From GCA-016699975 sp964515255 (GTDB lineage: Bacteria; Patescibacteriota; Minisyncoccia; Moranbacterales; UBA1568), in assembly GCA_964515255.1 (NCBI GenBank), contig CAZETL010000016.1:1-17752 (forward strand): a stretch of DNA of 17,752 nucleotides, written 5' to 3'. The position numbers and the translations under genes were made by a program. Position 1 is the stretch's first letter. Each line of letters starts with the position of its first letter. The notes under the pieces are model-generated. The model had not been told where the DNA came from, did no database searches, and worked only from the letters and a program-made list of their open reading frames with translations. This document shows positions 13,900-17,752 of this stretch, piece by piece.

Positions 13900-13980
13900 A
13901 TGAGGGGAATCCTCCTTTTACTGGGTTTTTATTTCTTGCTATGCACGCTCAATCACGAATCTACGATCCGAGAGAAATAG
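13900..13980 (+). CDS. Leucine-rich 26-codon ORF overlapping the leuS start (putative leader peptide)
   Basis: ATG 13900 follows a strong GGAGGG ribosome binding site (13889-13894) by five bases. The 26-codon frame ends at TAG 13978-13980 and overlaps the first 40 bases of leuS in another frame. Seven residues are leucine, four of them consecutive (codons 5-8), and the first six leucines use all six leucine codons (CTC, CTT, TTA, CTG, TTG, CTA). The leuS ATG starts on the last base of the CTA codon. This could be a leucine-sensing leader. Against it, the likely leuS promoter puts the transcript start after this ATG. Confidence 0.3.
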   Translation: MRGILLLLGFYFLLCTLNHESTIREK

Positions 13981-16900
13981 AGCCAAAATGGCAAAAATAT
14001 TGGGAAACAGAAGGTCTCTTCCATGCAAAAACAGGATCGAAGAAGAGAAAATTCTATCCACTTGTTGAATTCCCGTATCCGTCCGGAGAGGGGCTCCATA
14101 CAGGCCATGTCCGCGGATACACCGCGATGGACATCCTTGCTCGAAAGCGGCGATTCGAAGGGTATGAAGTGCTCTATCCGATCGGGTGGGATGCTTTCGG
14201 TTTGCCGACCGAGAACTTTGCTATAAAACACGGAATTCATCCGGCGATAGTGACAAAGAAGAACACGGGAAATTTCCGGAGACAAATGAAATCGCTTGGG
14301 TTCTCGTTTGATTGGTCCCGAGAAATCAATACAACGGATCCCGAATACTATCGATGGACGCAATGGATCTTTCTCCAACTTTTCAAGAAGGGCCTCGCAT
14401 ACAAGAAGGCAATGGAAATCAACTGGTGTCCGTCGTGCAAGATCGGACTTGCAAATGAGGAGGCCCAAGGGGGCGTGTGCGAGCGATGCGGGAATCCGAC
14501 CGAGAAGAGAGACAAGGAGCAATGGATGCTTGCCATTACGAAGTATGCAGATCGATTGGACAAAGATCTGGACGACGTCGATTATCTTGAGAAGATCAAG
14601 TTGCAGCAACGGAACTGGATCGGGCGGTCTGAGGGCGCGATAGTTAAATTTCATCTGGGAGGGACTTCTTCAAAGAGGTCGGAGGACTCTTGGCATGAGA
14701 AAGAGGCTCACGGATTTGTCGAAGTGTTTACGACGCGGGTCGATACGATATTCGGATGCACATATGTCGTTATTGCGCCGGAGCATCTCCTGTTAATGGA
14801 ACGAAAGGGTCAGATTCAGAACTGGAACGAAGTAGAGGAATATCTGAATCGAGTGAAAAAGAAATCCGAGGAGGATCGTCTCGATGTAACGAAAGAGAAA
14901 ACCGGCGTGAAACTTGAAGGCGTTGAAGCGACGAATCCGTTTACGGGTGAAAGCGTGCCGATTTTCGTCGCGGACTATGTGCTTGGGAGCTACGGGACGG
15001 GCGCTGTGATGGCCGTGCCGGCGCATGATGAGCGAGATTGGGAGTTTGCGAAAAAATACGGGCTAACAGTACGGCAATCGGTAGCCCCGTTCTTCTCTGT
15101 CTCCGAAGGGAAAGACGCAATTCGTCCGGACAAGCCGACAGTCCGACGGAAAACGGCATTTGCTCTCGTGAAGCACTGGAGCGAGGAAAAATATCTCTGC
15201 CTTGACTGGGAGAGATTTGGCTGGCATTCGGGAATTATCGGTGGCATTGAAGCTGGTGAGGATCCGATTGGAGCGGCATCCCGGGAAATTGTTGAAGAAA
15301 CGGGATACAAAAATCCGAGATTTCTCCGCTTTATCGGCGGTGAAATGCATACGAATTTTTTTGCGGCTCACAAAAATGTGAATCGGTACGCGGAGGGTGT
15401 AGGCATGCTCTTTCAATTGGAAAACGAAGTATGGAGTGAACCGGATGAGGACGATACGCAACATCATCGGGCAACATGGATTGATGGTAGTTCCATGCCA
15501 AGTTTTCTCAACTTGCAGAATTTCCAATACATGTGGAGGGTACTAGAGACTGACCGAGATTGTTTTACTGATGATGGAGTTCTTGTTAGTTCTGGGGAAT
15601 TTTCCGGATTGAAATCTGCAGTGGCGCGAGAAAAAATGACGGAATGGATGGAGAGGAAAGGGTTGGGGAGAAAACAAACGAATTACAAGCTTCGCGACTG
15701 GGTGTTTTCAAGGCAGCGATACTGGGGCGAGCCAATCCCTCTTGTCCGCTGCGAAGCGTGCGGGGTGAAAGAATGGAAGCCGAAATACGAGTTGAACTTT
15801 TCCAGCCAGGAGACATGGAAGAAGATCGTTGCCGGAAAGAAAACCGTGGAGACTCGGGCTTTGAATCCCGATGAACCGAATCGATATTTCGGAGATGTGA
15901 ATGTCGGCGAAATATTAAAATTGACGAATCGAAAGACGGGCGAGTCGGCTGCGTATCGCGTGAAGAGGGTTTATCGGTTCGATTCTCTTGAATCGGCGAT
16001 GAAAGATGAGGACTTCGATCGGAAGGTATGGGCGGACGGGAAGCCTAAACACACGGCGGAGGAATGGAAGAAGGGATACGCGTCATGCTCGCCGGACTAT
16101 CTCGATCGCATCGAGAAATGCGGATTGATCGGATGGGAAATTGAACCGGCGGAAGTTGGGAAGTGGATCCCGATCCCCGAAAAAGATTTGCCGATCGAAC
16201 TCCCCAAAGTGAAATCGTATCAGCCTACCGAAACGGGCGAGTCTCCTCTTGCGGCGATAAAGAAATGGGTGAATACGAAGTGTCCGAAGTGCGGGGGACC
16301 TGCTCGGCGCGAAACCGACACTATGCCGAACTGGGCCGGGTCGTCGTGGTACTTCTTGCGATATGCGGATCCGAAATGCGGAAAATCGATTGCTTCGAAA
16401 GATGCGCTTCGGTACTGGACGCCGGTCGACTGGTACAATGGCGGAATGGAACACACGACGCTCCATCTTCTCTACTCGCGCTTTTGGCACAAATTTCTCT
16501 ATGATATCGGCATTGTCCCGACGAGCGAACCATACCAAAAGCGTACTTCCCATGGGCTTATCCTCGCTGAGGGCGGAGTCAAAATGAGTAAGTCCAAAGG
16601 GAATGTCGTGAATCCGGACGATATCGTCCGGCGATTTGGCGCTGACACGCTTCGGGTGTACGAAATGTTCATGGGACCATTCGACCAAAACGTTACCTGG
16701 AGTACCGAGAGCATTTCGGGTGCGCGCCGTTTTCTTGAAAAGGCGTGGAGGCTGTCGCCGAAGGTATCTGCCCAACAGCCGAAGGATGAAGACGTGGCCC
16801 TTTTGACGCTTCTTCAGAAAACCATCAAGAAGGTTTCGGAAGATATTGAGGCAATGCGATTTAACACGGCGGTAAGCGCGCTCATGATATTGGTGAATGA

Positions 16901-17258
16901 TATGGAGAAGCGAGATCGTATCAGTCTCGACTCGTATTCGGCGTTTCTTATCCTGTTGTGCCCTTTTGCTCCGCACATTGCAGAGGAGCTCTGGCAGGCG
17001 ATCGGACACAAACAAACCATGACGGAAGCGGCATGGCCCAGTGCTGATCCAAAGTATCTCAACAACGAGGAGGTAGAGATTGCCGTGCAGGTGAATGGCA
17101 AGTTGCGGGCGCGGATTCGCGTCGCGGCCGGATTATCCCAAGATGATATCGAGCTTATCGCGAAAGCGGATTCGCTCGTCGCGAAACATTTGAAAGAAGG
17201 AAGTCTTCGGAAGGTTATCTTCGTCCCGGAGAGGCTGGTGAACTTTGTGGTTTCATGA
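13941..17258 (+). CDS. leuS: Leucyl-tRNA synthetase with inserted Nudix and ASCH-like domains
   Basis: Charges tRNA-Leu with leucine (class I). The 1105-residue protein is far longer than usual bacterial LeuRS (about 810-880). The Rossmann core has the HIGH-type motif HTGH (53-56) and KMSKS (881-885). A zinc knuckle is CPSC...CERC (163-166, 180-183). The editing domain CP1 begins near 230 and shows TTRVDT (264-269, usually TTRPDT) and VPAHDERD (359-366). A Nudix domain is inserted at about 385-540, with a complete Nudix box (Gly434 to Tyr456, including REIVEE at 448-453). CP1 then resumes at DGVLVSSGEFSG. A second insert at about 610-738 resembles an ASCH/PUA-like domain (IVAGKKTVETRA, then a GD-type turn) and splits CEAC (604-607) from CPKC (781-784). 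The anticodon-binding and C-terminal domains follow. ATG 13941 lacks a Shine-Dalgarno. Confidence 0.97.
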   Translation: MHAQSRIYDPREIEPKWQKYWETEGLFHAKTGSKKRKFYPLVEFPYPSGEGLHTGHVRGYTAMDILARKRRFEGYEVLYPIGWDAFGLPTENFAIKHGIHPAIVTKKNTGNFRRQMKSLGFSFDWSREINTTDPEYYRWTQWIFLQLFKKGLAYKKAMEINWCPSCKIGLANEEAQGGVCERCGNPTEKRDKEQWMLAITKYADRLDKDLDDVDYLEKIKLQQRNWIGRSEGAIVKFHLGGTSSKRSEDSWHEKEAHGFVEVFTTRVDTIFGCTYVVIAPEHLLLMERKGQIQNWNEVEEYLNRVKKKSEEDRLDVTKEKTGVKLEGVEATNPFTGESVPIFVADYVLGSYGTGAVMAVPAHDERDWEFAKKYGLTVRQSVAPFFSVSEGKDAIRPDKPTVRRKTAFALVKHWSEEKYLCLDWERFGWHSGIIGGIEAGEDPIGAASREIVEETGYKNPRFLRFIGGEMHTNFFAAHKNVNRYAEGVGMLFQLENEVWSEPDEDDTQHHRATWIDGSSMPSFLNLQNFQYMWRVLETDRDCFTDDGVLVSSGEFSGLKSAVAREKMTEWMERKGLGRKQTNYKLRDWVFSRQRYWGEPIPLVRCEACGVKEWKPKYELNFSSQETWKKIVAGKKTVETRALNPDEPNRYFGDVNVGEILKLTNRKTGESAAYRVKRVYRFDSLESAMKDEDFDRKVWADGKPKHTAEEWKKGYASCSPDYLDRIEKCGLIGWEIEPAEVGKWIPIPEKDLPIELPKVKSYQPTETGESPLAAIKKWVNTKCPKCGGPARRETDTMPNWAGSSWYFLRYADPKCGKSIASKDALRYWTPVDWYNGGMEHTTLHLLYSRFWHKFLYDIGIVPTSEPYQKRTSHGLILAEGGVKMSKSKGNVVNPDDIVRRFGADTLRVYEMFMGPFDQNVTWSTESISGARRFLEKAWRLSPKVSAQQPKDEDVALLTLLQKTIKKVSEDIEAMRFNTAVSALMILVNDMEKRDRISLDSYSAFLILLCPFAPHIAEELWQAIGHKQTMTEAAWPSADPKYLNNEEVEIAVQVNGKLRARIRVAAGLSQDDIELIAKADSLVAKHLKEGSLRKVIFVPERLVNFVVS

Positions 17259-17294
17259 GGATGTTTCTCGTTCTGATTCTTAAAAAGATCTTCA

Positions 17295-17321
17295 TTGACA
17301 ATACTCTTCTGCATATATACT
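17295..17321 (+). promoter_or_regulatory. Promoter of the pyrF-like gene
   Basis: A perfect TTGACA (17295-17300) is followed after 15 bases by TATACT (17316-17321); a 17-base spacing would give TACTGT. Transcription would begin near 17328, about 54 bases before the GTG start. Confidence 0.6.
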
Positions 17322-17329
17322 GTGAATGC

Positions 17330-17368
17330 GAGCTCCGTAAAGTTTCGGGGCGGTTCTTGAACAAGCTC
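17330..17368 (+). other. Possible structured leader of the pyrF-like mRNA
   Basis: GAGCT (17330-17334) can pair with AGCTC (17364-17368) around an inner CCG/CGG hairpin (17335-17337 with 17346-17348). The self-complementary CTTGAACAAG (17356-17365) competes with the outer stem. The GGAGAG site (17371-17376) lies just after. Short stems make this only suggestive. Confidence 0.2.
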
Positions 17369-17381
17369 TTGGAGAGAAATC

Positions 17382-17752
17382 GTGAAAGAAATTATTCCAG
17401 TATCACCAAGCATTATTGTCTCGGCGGATGCGGCTGACTTTAATTCCTTCGAGAGGCTTTTGAAGGGCATTAAAGGCGTTCGAAATATCGGCGCAATCAA
17501 AATCGGATCCATTCTCGGCTGGATGGGGCTTGACGAGGTGGTGTGCAATATCAGGTCTGTAATGGGTAAAGAATTTCCCATCATCTTCGACCATCAGAAA
17601 GCGGGGACGGATATTCCGGATATGGGGAAGCTTTTTGCGAAAGGATTGGCATGGTATGGCGTAAATGCCGTTATCTTGTTCCCATTTGCTGGACCAAATG
17701 TTCAGGAATGTTGGACTAAGGCGTGCTTCGGTGAAGGTCTCCAGGTTTTGAC
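17382..17752 (+). CDS. pyrF: Orotidine-5'-phosphate decarboxylase family protein, truncated by window end
   Basis: Probably the last step of UMP synthesis: decarboxylation of OMP. It starts at GTG 17382 with a GGAGAG site six bases upstream. The 123 visible residues match the start of the OMP decarboxylase barrel: strand 1 with Asp16 (SIIVSADAADF), strand 2 with Lys40 (AIKIGSILG), and the catalytic signature FDHQKAGTDIPDMGK, in which Asp70, Lys73 and Asp77 fit the family's D-x-K-x-x-D-type active site, with one extra residue in the second spacing. NAVILFPFAGPN follows. The DHQK...TDIP form differs from the textbook DxKxxDI, so another member of the superfamily cannot be excluded. It has its own promoter and continues past the window. 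Confidence 0.75.
   Translation, partial: MKEIIPVSPSIIVSADAADFNSFERLLKGIKGVRNIGAIKIGSILGWMGLDEVVCNIRSVMGKEFPIIFDHQKAGTDIPDMGKLFAKGLAWYGVNAVILFPFAGPNVQECWTKACFGEGLQVL

Noticed and set aside
15003..15560. Nudix region as a separate gene or frameshifted fusion
   Set aside because: The frame is continuous on both sides, and CP1 motifs resume in frame directly after the insert, so it is a true domain insertion.
16083..17015. Long minus-strand open frame (310 codons) inside leuS
   Set aside because: Antisense to clear LeuRS catalytic and anticodon-binding domains; Arg-rich translation without any domain.
92..17258. UGA recoded as glycine, as in some candidate phyla
   Set aside because: TGA ends several recognisable genes at the expected lengths (atpF, leuS), so the standard meaning holds.
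1..17752. CRISPR arrays, tRNA or rRNA genes, insertion sequences
   Set aside because: No spaced repeat series, cloverleaf, rRNA-like stretch or transposase was seen by eye; the only long repeat is the 65-nt pair.

Overview
The window carries a bacterial F-type ATP synthase locus, a leucyl-tRNA synthetase gene (leuS) and the start of a pyrF-like gene, with many small membrane-anchored or secreted proteins of unknown function. Standard stop codons are used, TGA included. Compact ATP synthase subunits, many short single-membrane-span genes, a DUF4349 protein, a DsbA-like protein with a lone Cys-Pro-Phe-Gly site and an oversized LeuRS together suggest a Candidate Phyla Radiation (Patescibacteria, perhaps Parcubacteria-like) genome from a metagenome. 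This is inference; no marker gene settles it. Two runs of ten N (825-834 and 2059-2068) are assembly gaps, and each interrupts a gene.

Layout. Positions 1-2261 hold accessory envelope genes: a four-helix membrane protein, a Cys-rich secreted protein broken by gap 1, and a membrane-anchored protein running into gap 2. A strong terminator at 2289-2325 closes this block. A sigma70-type promoter (2342-2370) then starts atpB-atpE-atpF-atpH-(HAD-like)-atpA-(anchored protein)-atpG, which ends at a hairpin at 8401-8434. A membrane protein gene follows on the opposite strand, with its own promoter and a hairpin terminator, and separates atpG from atpD-atpC (9093-10921). The usual subunit order B-E-F-H-A-G-D-C is thus kept, but with two extra genes and one reversed gene inserted, so the locus is probably at least two transcription units.

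Positions 11018-13802 are three separately expressed genes: a membrane-anchored DsbA/thioredoxin-like protein, a DUF4349 protein and a small Sel1-repeat protein. Promoters and intrinsic terminators alternate between them. leuS (13941-17258) encodes an unusual 1105-residue LeuRS with a Nudix hydrolase domain inserted in the editing domain and an ASCH/PUA-like domain inserted between the two halves of a zinc site. The window ends inside a gene for an orotidine-5'-phosphate decarboxylase family protein.

Most notable: the double-insertion LeuRS; the reversed gene inside the ATP synthase locus, whose reading frame runs through its own terminator; a copy of the atpB translation-start region placed in front of an unrelated membrane protein; and overlapping out-of-frame short ORFs at the atpF and leuS starts.
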